Under the pieces are notes generated by a model. That model ran no database searches. It was not told the origin of the DNA and saw nothing but the letters and a program-made list of their open reading frames with translations. Made by a program: the position numbers and the translations under genes. This document shows positions 10,388 to 19,016 of a stretch of 64,000 bases of DNA, in pieces. Location: assembly GCF_030757795.1 (NCBI RefSeq), contig NZ_JAUQWH010000014.1, forward strand, positions 1-64,000, in the 5' to 3' direction. Position 1 is the stretch's first letter. Each line of letters opens with the position of its first letter. Source of the stretch: Actinoplanes oryzae. GTDB taxonomy: Bacteria > Actinomycetota > Actinomycetes > Mycobacteriales > Micromonosporaceae.

Positions 10388-11263
10388 ATGACCACGTTCC
10401 CTGGCTTCGATCAGCTCACCGTGCCCGTCGCCGACGGGGTGTCGCTGCGGGCGGCGGTGGGCGGCACCGGCACGCCGATCGTGCTGCTGCACGGCTTCCC
10501 GCAGACGCACCTGATGTGGCGCCACGTCGCCGCCGACCTCGCGGCCGACCACACCGTCATCTGCCCGGACCTGCGCGGCTACGGCGCCAGCAGCAAACCC
10601 CACAGCCCCGACGGTACGGCCTACAGCAAGCGCACCATGGCCGCCGACATCGTGGCCCTCGCCCGCCACCTGGGGCACGACCGGTTCGCCCTGGCGGGAC
10701 ACGATCGGGGCGCCCTGGTGGCCTTCCGCGCCGGGCTCGACCATCCGGACGTCGTCAGTCACCTGGCGCTGCTGGACACCGTCCCGACGCTGGACATGTG
10801 GAGCGTGCTGCACGGCGCCGACGCGGCCGTGGCGTTCCACCTCTACCTGATGGCGCAGCCGCCCGGCCTGCCCGAGACGATGATCGCCGCCGCCCCGGAC
10901 GCCTTCTTCGCGTACTTCCTCGACAGCTGGACCCGCAGCCCGGAGGCGATGCCCGCCGCCGTACGCGAGGAGTACCTGCGCGCCTCCCGCGAGGCGGTCG
11001 CGTCGATCGTGGCGGACTACCGCGCCTCGGCGACGATCGACATCGCCGACGACACCGCCGCCCGGCACGCCGGGGCGAAGCTGACGATGCCGGTCACTGT
11101 GCTCGCCCAGGACTGGGGCGCGGTGCTGGGCTACGACGCCTCGGCCGTGTGGCGGGCGTGGGGGCCCGACGTGATCCAGGAGACGGTCACCTGCGGGCAC
11201 TTCATGGCCGAGGAGGATCCCGCGGCGGTCAGCAAGGCCCTGCGCGCCCTGCTGACCCGCTGA
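10388..11263 (+). CDS. alpha/beta hydrolase, haloacetate dehalogenase/epoxide hydrolase type
   Basis: A 291-residue alpha/beta hydrolase. The oxyanion motif HGFPQT is at 35-40, the nucleophile is Asp106 in GHDRG, and the probable catalytic His is in CGHFMAEE near 272. An Asp nucleophile points to haloalkane or haloacetate dehalogenases and epoxide hydrolases instead of Ser esterases. The cap region (about 135-215) is Trp/Tyr-rich. It is divergent from the SARP regulator and its stop is 4 bases from the convergent TetR stop. Confidence 0.85.
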   Translation: MTTFPGFDQLTVPVADGVSLRAAVGGTGTPIVLLHGFPQTHLMWRHVAADLAADHTVICPDLRGYGASSKPHSPDGTAYSKRTMAADIVALARHLGHDRFALAGHDRGALVAFRAGLDHPDVVSHLALLDTVPTLDMWSVLHGADAAVAFHLYLMAQPPGLPETMIAAAPDAFFAYFLDSWTRSPEAMPAAVREEYLRASREAVASIVADYRASATIDIADDTAARHAGAKLTMPVTVLAQDWGAVLGYDASAVWRAWGPDVIQETVTCGHFMAEEDPAAVSKALRALLTR

Positions 11264-11267
11264 CGGC

Positions 11268-11891
11268 TCAGGGCGCCGCGCCGCGCAGGATCAGATCGAC
11301 CAGCGCCTCGGCGTAGCCCTCCCGCTTGACCCGCGGATTGAAGTTGAACACGTTCTGCGCCATCGACGGCGCCGTGAGCAGCAGCAGCGTCAGCTCGATG
11401 TCGAGGTCGGGCCGCAGCTCGCCGGTGCCGATGCCGCGCTCCAGCACCTCGCGCATCACCTTGCGGCGCGGCTCGAGGATGGCCTGGTAGACGGCGTGCA
11501 TCTCCGGGTTGCGCACCGCCTGCGGGATGAGGCAGGCGGCGGCCTTTGAGTAGTGCTCGCTCTTCTTGGTGTGCGGCGGCGAGACCAGCGCGATCAGGTC
11601 CTCGCGCACCGAGATGCCGGCGGGGGCCGGGGGCGGGCCCTTCATCCGGGCCGCGGCGTCGATGAGCAGGGCCTCCTTGTTCGGCCACCGCCGGTAGATC
11701 GTCGCCTTGCCCACCCCCGCGCGCGCCGCGACCGCCTCCATCGAGATCGCGTCCGCGCTCTGGCCCTCGCCCAGCAGCGTGATCAGCGCCTCGATGATGG
11801 CGTCGTCGGCGCGCGCGTCACGGGGCCGCCCCAGGGACTTGCGCCCCGGGTCGGCTCCCGCGTCCACGCCGGCCGTCGTCATACGCTCCAT
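11268..11891 (-). CDS. TetR-family repressor, probably of the adjacent efflux pump
   Basis: A 207-residue TetR protein. The helix-turn-helix spans about residues 28-75, with ISMEAVAARAGVGKATIYRRW as the recognition region. The C-terminus is helical and would bind a ligand. It lies 36 bases downstream of the DHA2 pump gene on the same strand, and the pair is probably one transcript from the promoter near 13520. The two 21-bp palindromes in that promoter are the natural binding sites of this protein, so it should repress both the pump and itself. Confidence 0.9.
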   Translation of the reverse strand: MERMTTAGVDAGADPGRKSLGRPRDARADDAIIEALITLLGEGQSADAISMEAVAARAGVGKATIYRRWPNKEALLIDAAARMKGPPPAPAGISVREDLIALVSPPHTKKSEHYSKAAACLIPQAVRNPEMHAVYQAILEPRRKVMREVLERGIGTGELRPDLDIELTLLLLTAPSMAQNVFNFNPRVKREGYAEALVDLILRGAAP

Positions 11892-11927
11892 TGTTACCGA
11901 GCCTTTACGCGGCGGCCACGCGGGGCG

Positions 11928-13508
11928 TCACGAGTTGATCAACTCCACACCCTGCTCCTCGGCGAGCCCCTCCGCCGACGTGGGCGCCGGCGCATCGGCG
12001 GGGCGGCGACCGGGCAGCCAGAGCAGCGCCACCAGGGCGCCGAGCAGGGCGACCACGACACCACCGGCCGCGGACCAGTGCAGCGCCGTCAGGAAGGCGT
12101 CGTTGGCCTGCGCGATCAGCCCCGGCCCGGCGGACCCGGCCTGAGCTGCGACACCGTACGCCCCGGAGATCGACTCCCGGGCCGCCTCGCGAGCGGCGTC
12201 GGGCAGCGCCGCGGTCGCGTCCTCGACGTCGCCGCGGTACACCGAGGAGAGGACGGCACCGAGGACGGCCACGCCGAGAGCGCCGCCGACCTGGCGGACG
12301 GTGTTGCTGACGGCCGATCCGACGCCGGCCTTCTCGCGGGGAACGGCGGCCATGATCGACTCGGTCGCCGGGGGCATGACGTTGGCCATGCCGACGCCCA
12401 TGACGAAGAACAGCGCCCCGATGACCCAGATGGGCGTGTCCGCGCCGATGAAGATCCAGCCCGCGAGGCCCACGGTGACCAGGAGCAGACCTACGACGCT
12501 GACGGCCTTGGGACCGTACCGCTTGACCATGGCCGCGCTGCGCGGGGCGAACACCAGCTGGCCGACCGCGAAGGGCACGAACAGCGCGCCGGAGGCCAGC
12601 GGGCCGTAGCCGCGGACCAGCTGCAGGTAGAAGGCGCTGAAGAACATCGCGCCCATCGCGGCGAAGAAGATCAGGCCGACCATGCCGGTCGACGCCGAGA
12701 ACTGCGCGTTGGAGAACAGCCGGACGTCCAGCGACGGGAAGGCGGTGCGCCGCTCGAACAGCACGAACCCGACCAGCACGAGCACCGCGCCGGCCAGCGA
12801 GCCCCACGCCTGCCAGCGGTCGAAGCCGTCCTCGCCGCCGGTGATGACGCCATAGGTGAGGAGCGACAGTCCGACCACGGACATCAGGACGCCGGGCAGG
12901 TCGATGCGGCCCGGCTTCGGGTCCTTCGACTCCGGGACGAGCACCAGCAGCAGCGCGATGCCCGCGATCACGACGGGGACATTGATCAGGAACACCGAGC
13001 CCCACCAGAAGCGCTCGAGCAGCACACCGCCGACCACGGGACCGATCGCCGCGGCCAGACCGACGGCGCCGGCCCAGATGCCGATCGCGCGGGGACGCTC
13101 CTGCGGCGTGAACACGTTCGCGATGATCGACAGCGTCGCCGGCATGACGGCGGCCGCCCCGAGACCCATGAGGGCGCGCGCGCCGATCAGCTGGCCGGGG
13201 CTCTGGGCGTACGCGGACAGCAGCGAAGCGATGCCGAACAGCGCGAGCCCGGTGATCAGGGTGACCCGCCGCCCCAGCCGGTCGGCCAGGATGCCGGCGG
13301 TGAACAACAGACCCGCAAAGACCAGGGTGTACGAGTTGATGGCCCACTCGAGCTCGCTCTGGCTCGCGCCCAGCCCGCTGTCGGGGTCGGCGATGGTGCG
13401 CATGGCGACGTTCAGGACGGTGTTGTCCAGTACGACCACGAGCAGGCTGATGACGAGGACGCCGAGAATCGCCCAGCGCCGGGGATGCCCGGTCTGCGTT
13501 TCGTCCAT
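11928..13508 (-). CDS. DHA2-family (14-TMS) MFS multidrug efflux transporter
   Basis: A 526-residue MFS protein with about 14 hydrophobic segments. The helix-1 block [10 protein letters not shown] and the motif [10 protein letters not shown] between helices 2 and 3 are characteristic of drug:proton antiporters of the DHA2/EmrB type. It sits in the cytoplasmic membrane and exports drugs or dyes using the proton gradient. It is followed by the TetR gene and preceded by two TetR-type operators, the first only 32 bases before the ATG. Confidence 0.9.
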   Translation of the reverse strand: MDETQTGHPRRWAILGVLVISLLVVVLDNTVLNVAMRTIADPDSGLGASQSELEWAINSYTLVFAGLLFTAGILADRLGRRVTLITGLALFGIASLLSAYAQSPGQLIGARALMGLGAAAVMPATLSIIANVFTPQERPRAIGIWAGAVGLAAAIGPVVGGVLLERFWWGSVFLINVPVVIAGIALLLVLVPESKDPKPGRIDLPGVLMSVVGLSLLTYGVITGGEDGFDRWQAWGSLAGAVLVLVGFVLFERRTAFPSLDVRLFSNAQFSASTGMVGLIFFAAMGAMFFSAFYLQLVRGYGPLASGALFVPFAVGQLVFAPRSAAMVKRYGPKAVSVVGLLLVTVGLAGWIFIGADTPIWVIGALFFVMGVGMANVMPPATESIMAAVPREKAGVGSAVSNTVRQVGGALGVAVLGAVLSSVYRGDVEDATAALPDAAREAARESISGAYGVAAQAGSAGPGLIAQANDAFLTALHWSAAGGVVVALLGALVALLWLPGRRPADAPAPTSAEGLAEEQGVELINS

Positions 13509-13539
13509 GGGTGTGCTCTCCCGAGCTCGAATCAGTTAC

Positions 13540-13560
13540 GATACGGCACGGTTCCGTATC
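13540..13560. promoter_or_regulatory. TetR-type operator, proximal copy
   Basis: A 21-bp imperfect palindrome: left arm GATACGGCAC, centre G, right arm GTTCCGTATC, with one mismatch between the arms. It is centred 42 bases upstream of the pump start. It matches the copy at 13588 at 19 of 21 positions. Confidence 0.8.
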
Positions 13561-13587
13561 AGAGCCCACCGTACGGCAGCCGCTTTC

Positions 13588-13608
13588 GATACGGAACAGT
13601 TTCGTATC
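13588..13608. promoter_or_regulatory. TetR-type operator, distal copy
   Basis: A second 21-bp palindrome with arms GATACGGAAC and GTTTCGTATC, one mismatch, centred 48 bp from the first. Two sites about 4.6 helical turns apart would lie roughly half a turn out of phase. Confidence 0.8.
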
Positions 13609-13830
13609 TGATGTGTCGCCGGTCACGTCCGTTGCCGACGCCCTCGCCTCCCCGTAGGGAGGTGGGCGCTGCTGACTGGCAGCGTGATGTCCCGTCACCG
13701 CACGGCGGGCTCCGAGCTCGATGCGGCGGCGCCGAGGGCCATGCTCGCGTCGCCGCTCGCGCTACGCCGGCTCACCGCCCGCCTCGACCGGGCGCCTTCG
13801 CCGCCGAGAGCGGCACGCTGTGTGACTCCG
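13609..13830. other. gap between efflux pump promoter and HAD remnant
   Basis: No gene is supported. A small hairpin (CCTCCC, loop CGTA, GGGAGG) lies at 13647-13662 and may end the minus-strand ABC operon. The rest is GC-rich sequence without clear structure. Confidence 0.4.
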
Positions 13831-13977
13831 TCAGGACGAACCCGCATGGGTCGGCAACCAGCGGCGGATTGCCGCGAAATCGGCGTCCGTCAGGCCGGCG
13901 TGCGCGCGGGCGGGCGGGCGGGCGGGCGTGCGGGCCCGGAGGGGAATCAGCGGGCCGTCCACGTCCAGGAAGACCAA
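13831..13977 (-). pseudogene. N-terminal remnant of a HAD-like protein
   Basis: A 48-codon minus-strand frame, starting at a TTG, reads VFLDVDGPLIPL, the motif-I start of HAD-superfamily phosphatase-like proteins (DVDGPL with the nucleophile Asp). It continues with an Arg/Ala/Pro-rich low-complexity patch (a GGGC-type microsatellite at about 13906-13932) and LTDADFAAIRRWLPTHAG, then stops. Full HAD proteins of this type are 150 residues or more and no further motifs follow, so I read this as a truncated remnant. It begins 23 bases after the permease stop and may have been the last gene of that operon. Confidence 0.55.
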
Positions 13978-13999
13978 CGGGTCGTTGCCGATGTCGCCG

Positions 14000-14893
14000 T
14001 CACCCCTTCAGGCCGGTGAAGGTCATTGTGGCGATGAATCTGCGCTGGGCCACCAGGAAGGCGACGATCAGCGGGAGCGTCGCGATCACGTTGCCGGCCA
14101 TCAGCTGCGACCATTCCGTGCGGCGGGTGCCCTGGAAGCTGGCCAGGCCGACCTGCAGCGTGAACTTCGTGTCGTCCGAGATGGCGATCAGCGGCCAGAG
14201 CAGGTCGTTCCAGCTGGACAGCAGCGTGAAGACGGCGAGCGTCGCCAGCGCGGGCCGGGCCAGCGGCAGGACCACGCTGACGAAGGTGCGCAGCGCCCCG
14301 GCGCCGTCGAGGCGGGCGGCCTCCTCCAGTTCGACGGGCAGGCCCAGGAAGAACTGGCGCATGAGGAAGATGCCGAAGGCCGACGCGAGCCACGGGACGA
14401 AGGCGGCCGCCAGGGTGTCGAGGATGCCGAGCTGGGCGAACATCAGGTACGTCGGGATCATCAGCAGCTGCATCGGGATCATCACCGTGGCGACGATGGC
14501 CACGAAGGCCAGACCGCGGCCGGCGAACTTCAGGCGGGCGAAGCCGTAGCCCGCGAGGGAGCACAGGATCAGGTGCGAGACGACAGCGACAGCCGAGACC
14601 AGGACCGTATTGCCGAACCAGAGCAGGATGTGCGACTCGCTCAGCAGTTTGGCGTAGCCGTCGACGTGGATGCCCGAGGGGAGGAACTTCGGCGGGAACT
14701 GGTTGATCTCCGATTCGCTCATGAAGGACGTGAGCACCATCTGCACGAGCGGCAGGACGAAGACGAGGGCGAGCGGCATGAGCAGCAGATGCCACGGGCT
14801 GAACGGCAGCCGCCACGAGCGGGCGGGCGCCCTGCGGGACTCGGATGACATGGTCATGGGATACGCCTTCGATCCGGGGGATGACGTCGTCAT
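14000..14893 (-). CDS. carbohydrate ABC transporter permease (MalG-like)
   Basis: A 297-residue inner-membrane permease with six hydrophobic segments. The EAA loop reads ELEEAARLDGAGALRTFVSV near residue 195, which contacts the ATPase. Its ATG shares one base with the TGA of the preceding permease (TGATG), so the two are translationally coupled. An alternative ATG lies 12 codons in. It is the last intact gene of the importer operon. No ATPase gene is present; a shared MsiK-type ATPase elsewhere is usual in actinomycetes. Confidence 0.9.
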   Translation of the reverse strand: MTTSSPGSKAYPMTMSSESRRAPARSWRLPFSPWHLLLMPLALVFVLPLVQMVLTSFMSESEINQFPPKFLPSGIHVDGYAKLLSESHILLWFGNTVLVSAVAVVSHLILCSLAGYGFARLKFAGRGLAFVAIVATVMIPMQLLMIPTYLMFAQLGILDTLAAAFVPWLASAFGIFLMRQFFLGLPVELEEAARLDGAGALRTFVSVVLPLARPALATLAVFTLLSSWNDLLWPLIAISDDTKFTLQVGLASFQGTRRTEWSQLMAGNVIATLPLIVAFLVAQRRFIATMTFTGLKG

Positions 14894-15837
14894 CAGAAGG
14901 CCTCCGATCCCGTGCGCCGGCTGTACCAGAAGACGCCGAGCGTGAGCACCATCGTTACCGCGAAGAGCAGGTAGGCGAGGGCGGCCCCGTACCCCAGCCG
15001 CTGGGTCTGGAAGGCCAGCTCGTAGATGTAGTAGACGACGGTCTGCGTGCTGTTCATCGGGCCGCCGCGCGTCGTGGTGTAGATCAGGTCGAACAGCTGC
15101 ATCGCCGTGATGGTCTGCCAGATCCCGGTGAACACTGTCACCGGACGCAGCTCGGGCAGCGTGATGTGCCAGAACACCCGGGCCCGCGACGCGCCGTCCA
15201 CCGTGGCCGCCTCGACGAGCTCGTGCGGGATGTCCTGCAGCGCCGCCAGGTAGATGACCGCGCAGAAGCCGACCTCGCCCCACAACGCGATGAGGCAGAT
15301 CACCAGCAGCGCCTGCTCCGGACTCTCCAGGAAGCCCTGGGCGGGCAGCCCCAACCGGCGCAACACCTCGTTGGCGGCGCCGAACTGCGGGTTGAAGACG
15401 TAGCCGGCGAGGATGCCCGTGGCGGCGGCCGAGGCCACGTACGGAACGAAGATGCACGTCCGGTAGAAGCCGATCAGCCGGATCCGCTGGTTCAGCGCCA
15501 CCGCGATGAGCAGGCCGAGCAGGATCGAGCCGGGCACGAACAGGACCGTCAGCAGCAGCGTGTGCTGCGCGGCCGCCGCGGCGTCGGGGTCCTGGGCGAT
15601 GCGCTGGTAGTTGTCCCAGCCGAGCGGCTTCGCCGGGGCGATGCCGTTCCACTTGGTGCGGGAGATGAAGAACGCCCACACCGCCGGGAAGATCGACAGG
15701 CCGACCACCACGATCGTCGCGGGGGCCGCGAAACCCCAGCCCGTCAGGGTGCGGCGCACGCTTCTGCCGCGGCGGCGGGCCACCGGGGTGCGGTCCTGCG
15801 CAGGCGTACGGGGCGTCGCGGCGAAGGTGATCGTCAT
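14893..15837 (-). CDS. carbohydrate ABC transporter permease (MalF-like)
   Basis: A 314-residue permease with six membrane segments and the EAA loop ELVEAATVDGASRARVFWHI near residue 210. It pairs with the downstream MalG-like subunit to form the transmembrane channel of a sugar importer. Its ATG overlaps the TAA of the binding-protein gene by one base (TAATG), and its own stop overlaps the next start, showing tight coupling across the operon. Confidence 0.9.
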   Translation of the reverse strand: MTITFAATPRTPAQDRTPVARRRGRSVRRTLTGWGFAAPATIVVVGLSIFPAVWAFFISRTKWNGIAPAKPLGWDNYQRIAQDPDAAAAAQHTLLLTVLFVPGSILLGLLIAVALNQRIRLIGFYRTCIFVPYVASAAATGILAGYVFNPQFGAANEVLRRLGLPAQGFLESPEQALLVICLIALWGEVGFCAVIYLAALQDIPHELVEAATVDGASRARVFWHITLPELRPVTVFTGIWQTITAMQLFDLIYTTTRGGPMNSTQTVVYYIYELAFQTQRLGYGAALAYLLFAVTMVLTLGVFWYSRRTGSEAF

Positions 15838-17150
15838 TACTCCTCCAGCACCCCGGCGGACTTGCTCGCCGCCTCGTCGAGGGCCTCCTTGGGCTGCTTG
15901 GCGCCCTGCAACACCTGCGCGATCGCGTCACCGACGTTGCGGCTCATCGTCTCGTAGCCGGCGACCGTGGGCCGGGCCTGCTTGGCGTTCGCGAGGTTGT
16001 CGAAGAACTTCTGCCCGCCCGGATACTCCTTGACGTACGCGGCGAACTGCGGGGTGTCCTTCTCGCTCGCGCGCAGCGGCAGGTTGCCGACGGCGAGGTT
16101 CCACTTCGCGTCCGTCTCGGTGCTGGTCAGCCACTTGATGAAGGCGCGGGCGGCCCCGGCGCGGTTGGCGTCCTCGTGGTCGAAGAGCACCCACAGGTCG
16201 GGCCCGGAGACGGTCTGGTGGTCGCCGTTCACGCCCGGGAGCGCGGCGACGCCGTACTCCAGCTTGGCCTGTTTGATCTCCAGCAGCGACCACGGTCCGG
16301 ACAGCATCATCGCGACGTGTCCGCTGTTGAACAGGGGGCCGTACTTCTCGTCGGTCTGGTCGAGGTACATGGACTTGTCGTCGACCGCGAGCGCGCGCAG
16401 CGTCTCGAGCGCCTTGACGCCGGCCTCGGAGTTGAAGGCCGGCTTCTTGCCGTCGAGGATCTGGCCGCCGTTCTGCCACAGCAGCGGCCACAGGTGCCAG
16501 GTCGTGTCCTCGCTGCCGGAGACCGAGTACGCCGTCCCGAACGTGTTCGTCGCAGGATCGGTCAGCTTCTTCGCCGCCGCCCGGAAGTCGTCCCAGGACC
16601 AGTCGTCGGTCGGGTAGGCCACGCCCTTCGCGTCGAACAGCTTCTTGTTGTAGATGAGCGCCAGATTGTCCACGAGCGCGGGAACGCCGATGACCTTCCC
16701 GTCGGATGTCGCTGTCACCCGGGCGGCTTCCGGGATCTCGTCCCACTGGAAGGACGGGTCGGCGACATAGTCGGTCAGGTCCTGCGTACGGCCGCTGGCG
16801 CCGAGTTCTCCCGCCCAGCTCCCGAACGCGTACGAGATGTCGGGGTAGCTGCCCCCGGCGAAGCCGGCCGAGAGCTTGGTCAGCAGGTCGTCGGTGGTGG
16901 GAGCGCCGGTGGAGGTCTTGATCGTGACGTTGGGGTGAGCGGCGTGGTACTCGGCCGCAAGCCCCTCAGCCACCTTTTCGGCGTCCTCCGTCTGCCCTGT
17001 CCACCACGTGAGGGTGACCGCGGCGGACGGGTCGTAGCCCTCCGCCGCGTCCTTGCCGTCCCCGCCTGTGCCGCTCATGCTGCAGGATGACAGCGTCAAC
17101 ATCGTGCTCGCGGCGGCCGCCAGGGCCGCTCGGCGAAGGGTTTTCGTCAC
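15837..17150 (-). CDS. family 1 extracellular sugar-binding lipoprotein of an ABC importer
   Basis: A 437-residue solute-binding protein. The signal peptide ends in a lipobox LSSC with Cys23 as the lipid-anchored residue. The mature part has the family's TLTWWTGQTEDAEKVAEG start, the ligand-site region SYAFGSWAGEL and the hinge block VAMMLSGPWSLLEI. It captures a mono- or oligosaccharide outside the membrane and hands it to the two permeases that follow. The GTG at 17150 is chosen as it gives a normal n-region (VTKTLRRA). It is separated from the upstream SIS gene by 300 bases with a hairpin and repeats, so it may also have its own promoter. Confidence 0.9.
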   Translation of the reverse strand: MTKTLRRAALAAAASTMLTLSSCSMSGTGGDGKDAAEGYDPSAAVTLTWWTGQTEDAEKVAEGLAAEYHAAHPNVTIKTSTGAPTTDDLLTKLSAGFAGGSYPDISYAFGSWAGELGASGRTQDLTDYVADPSFQWDEIPEAARVTATSDGKVIGVPALVDNLALIYNKKLFDAKGVAYPTDDWSWDDFRAAAKKLTDPATNTFGTAYSVSGSEDTTWHLWPLLWQNGGQILDGKKPAFNSEAGVKALETLRALAVDDKSMYLDQTDEKYGPLFNSGHVAMMLSGPWSLLEIKQAKLEYGVAALPGVNGDHQTVSGPDLWVLFDHEDANRAGAARAFIKWLTSTETDAKWNLAVGNLPLRASEKDTPQFAAYVKEYPGGQKFFDNLANAKQARPTVAGYETMSRNVGDAIAQVLQGAKQPKEALDEAASKSAGVLEE

Positions 17151-17253
17151 TGGAGAACCTCGATCCTTCGCAGGGACGGACCGGCTCGGGCGCTGAGCCG
17201 GTCGCGGGCCGGCCCGGTGCTTTCGCGGGCCGATCGCGGTGCGCCCGGCGGGC

Positions 17254-17334
17254 ATGCCGGGCCAGTGCGCCCGACGCAGGGTGCCGGGCCGGTGCGCCCG
17301 ACGCAGGGTGCCGGGCCGGTGCGCCCGGCGAGGG
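17254..17334. repeat. 27-bp tandem repeat, three copies
   Basis: Three 27-bp units (17254, 17281, 17308) of the type GTGCCGGGCCGGTGCGCCCG plus ACGCAGG lie between the SIS and binding-protein genes. Copies two and three are nearly identical. Degenerate units continue to about 17410. The period is a multiple of three but no gene covers it. Confidence 0.85.
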
Positions 17335-17416
17335 AGCCGGGCCGATGTGCGCAGGCCCGCAGAGGGTTCGGGCCGGTGGGTGCGCCGGACCGCGGGAAGT
17401 GCCGGGCCGGATGCGG

Positions 17417-17442
17417 GCCGCCCGGCGCGAGGGCCGGGCGGC
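17417..17442. terminator. hairpin after the SIS gene
   Basis: A perfect 10-bp stem, GCCGCCCGGC and GCCGGGCGGC, with a 6-base loop lies 10 bases past the SIS stop codon on the minus strand. No T-run follows, as is usual in high-GC actinomycetes. It may attenuate transcription between the SIS gene and the ABC genes. Confidence 0.6.
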
Positions 17443-17451
17443 GCTCGCGGG

Positions 17452-18339
17452 TCAGACCGGCTCGGTGAGCACCACCGAGCGGGTGAGCAGGCGGGGGCGG
17501 TCGGGGTCCAGGCCGCGGTGCGCGGCGAGGGCCAGGGCGAAACGCTGGGCGAGCACCAGCTGCGCGAGCGGGTCACGCTCGTCGCGGTACGTGGTCGCAC
17601 CGGCCGCGCGGCCGGTGTCGTCGAGGTCGGCGGGCACGCCGCCGAAGGAGAACACCAAACTCCTGCTGCCGGCGACGGCGACGGGCCCGTGCCGGAAGTC
17701 CTTCGCCGGGTACGACTCGGAGTACGCCTGCGCCGCCTCGCGAACCTTCAGCGCCGCCTCGTGGGCGAGCCCGACGGTCCAGCCGGTGCCGAGGAACACG
17801 AGGTGCTCGATGCCCGCCGGGTCGGCCGGCAGTGCCGTCTCGAGCGCGGCCCGCCCGTCGGCGGCCACGCGGCTCACGTCCTCGCCGAAAGCCGCCCGGG
17901 CCAGCAGGAGAACCGTGGTCGGGAAGCGGGTCTGCACGACGCTGCGCTCGTCGGCGAAGTCGAGCAGGATCCGCGCGTCGGACAGCTCGTCGATCGGCAT
18001 CCCGGCGACGGCGGTGATCGCGACGCGGCGGGTGCCGGCGGGGACCTGGCGGAGGGCTTCCAGGACCTCGGTGGAGGTGCCGGAGCGGCTGACCGCGACG
18101 ACCCGGTCGTAGCGGCGGCGCGGGCGGTACTCCGAGGCGCACACCGCGTCGGTCTCGCCGAGGCCGGCGCCCTCACGCAGCTCGGCCATGGCCTGCGCGA
18201 CGAACCAGGACGTCCCGCAGCCCAGGATCAGCACCCGCTCCCCCGGCGCGGCGAGCTCCGCGCGGGCCTCGGCGGCGAGCGGCAGGGCCTGCTCCCACAC
18301 GTCGGGCTGGCTGGCGATCTCCTCGGACGTGGCGTTCAT
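17452..18339 (-). CDS. SIS-domain sugar-phosphate isomerase/deaminase (AgaS/GlmS-C type)
   Basis: A 295-residue protein with two SIS domains: the first has ILGCGTSWFVA (about 38-48) and VSRSGTSTEVLEA (about 83-95), the second has FLGTGWTVGLAHEAALKVRE (about 182-201). These bind a phosphosugar, as in AgaS or the isomerase half of GlmS, with no glutamine-amidotransferase domain. It likely processes the amino-sugar phosphate taken up by the ABC importer encoded downstream on the same strand. The long inverted repeat just upstream of its start suggests direct repression by a sugar-responsive regulator. Confidence 0.85.
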   Translation of the reverse strand: MNATSEEIASQPDVWEQALPLAAEARAELAAPGERVLILGCGTSWFVAQAMAELREGAGLGETDAVCASEYRPRRRYDRVVAVSRSGTSTEVLEALRQVPAGTRRVAITAVAGMPIDELSDARILLDFADERSVVQTRFPTTVLLLARAAFGEDVSRVAADGRAALETALPADPAGIEHLVFLGTGWTVGLAHEAALKVREAAQAYSESYPAKDFRHGPVAVAGSRSLVFSFGGVPADLDDTGRAAGATTYRDERDPLAQLVLAQRFALALAAHRGLDPDRPRLLTRSVVLTEPV

Positions 18340-18351
18340 GTTCGAGGATTA

Positions 18352-18396
18352 TGCTCGTTTGTTTTCGGTTAACAAGATCCGAACACTAAACGAGCA
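18352..18396. promoter_or_regulatory. 45-bp inverted repeat, operator of the SIS/ABC sugar operon
   Basis: Outer arms TGCTCGTTT (18352) and AAACGAGCA (18388) are perfectly complementary, and inner arms TTCGG and CCGAA are symmetric within them. The element starts 12 bases upstream of the SIS ATG and is distinctly AT-richer than the region. A similar half-site, CGTTTGGTTTCGGATC, lies at about 18409. It fits a DeoR-type or other sugar-responsive repressor. Confidence 0.7.
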
Positions 18397-18664
18397 GTCC
18401 GCGGTGCGCGTTTGGTTTCGGATCATGGTGACGGTGCATGCGGCTTGCCGCCGCCCGCGAGGAGCCCGGGTGCCATGCCCGCGCCGGCCGTCACACGCTG
18501 ATCAGCCAGCTCAGCAGCCCGGGATGCGCGACTCCGATCCCCGGCCGACCACCGGGCCGCCGGAGCACAGCCCGTCCGAGCGGCGCGCGCATCTCTGCAC
18601 GTTCGCTCATTTCGCCGTTGGCCGTGACGACACCGGCGCCTGCGACAGTGAGCGGGACGCGCGG
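18397..18664. other. gap without a supported gene
   Basis: Apart from the half-site near 18409, I see no gene or clear structure. The short frames here lack start signals and protein-like composition. Confidence 0.5.
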
Positions 18665-18934
18665 TCAGGAGGCGTACCGCTCCCGGGCACGCTCCCGGGC
18701 CTTCGCGGCCTCGATCTCGCGATCCTTCGGCGGCGCCGTGGTGACCAGCTCGGCGAGCAGCGTCGCGGTGGCCTCGGCGACGGCCGCGACCGCCCTGTCG
18801 TACGCCGCCTGGTTGCGCTGCGACGGCTTGGCCGCCCCGGCGACCTTGCGCACGTATTGGAGGGCCGCGGCCTGCACCTCGTCCGGGGTGGCGGGCGGCT
18901 CGAAGTTGTGCAGCTGACGGATGTTCCGGCACAT
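18665..18934 (-). CDS. DUF2277 family protein
   Basis: An 89-residue protein that starts MCRNIRQLHNFEPPATPDEV, the hallmark of DUF2277, and continues with the conserved ALQYVRKVAG block. The family is small, cytosolic and of unknown function; the conserved N-terminal Cys-Arg-Asn and Lys-rich tail may bind nucleic acid, but that is speculation. It is divergent from the glycosyltransferase gene with 82 bases between starts. Confidence 0.9.
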   Translation of the reverse strand: MCRNIRQLHNFEPPATPDEVQAAALQYVRKVAGAAKPSQRNQAAYDRAVAAVAEATATLLAELVTTAPPKDREIEAAKARERARERYAS

Positions 18935-19016
18935 GCGGGTGAGCTTAATCCGTCCCGCGCGCGTACCTAGGGATGTGCCGCAGACGATTCAGGACACCCC
19001 GGGTAGGTTCGCGCCC

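Noticed and set aside
11553-14549. Plus-strand frame of nearly 1000 codons
   Set aside because: Antisense to the TetR, efflux pump and permease genes; composition is Arg/Asp/Gln-rich, a typical high-GC shadow.
16183-16200. Another Trp-Val-Leu codon block (TGGGTGCTC on the minus strand)
   Set aside because: It is inside the sugar-binding protein gene (LWVLFDHE), without the GAGGAGGTGAG block; not a leader.
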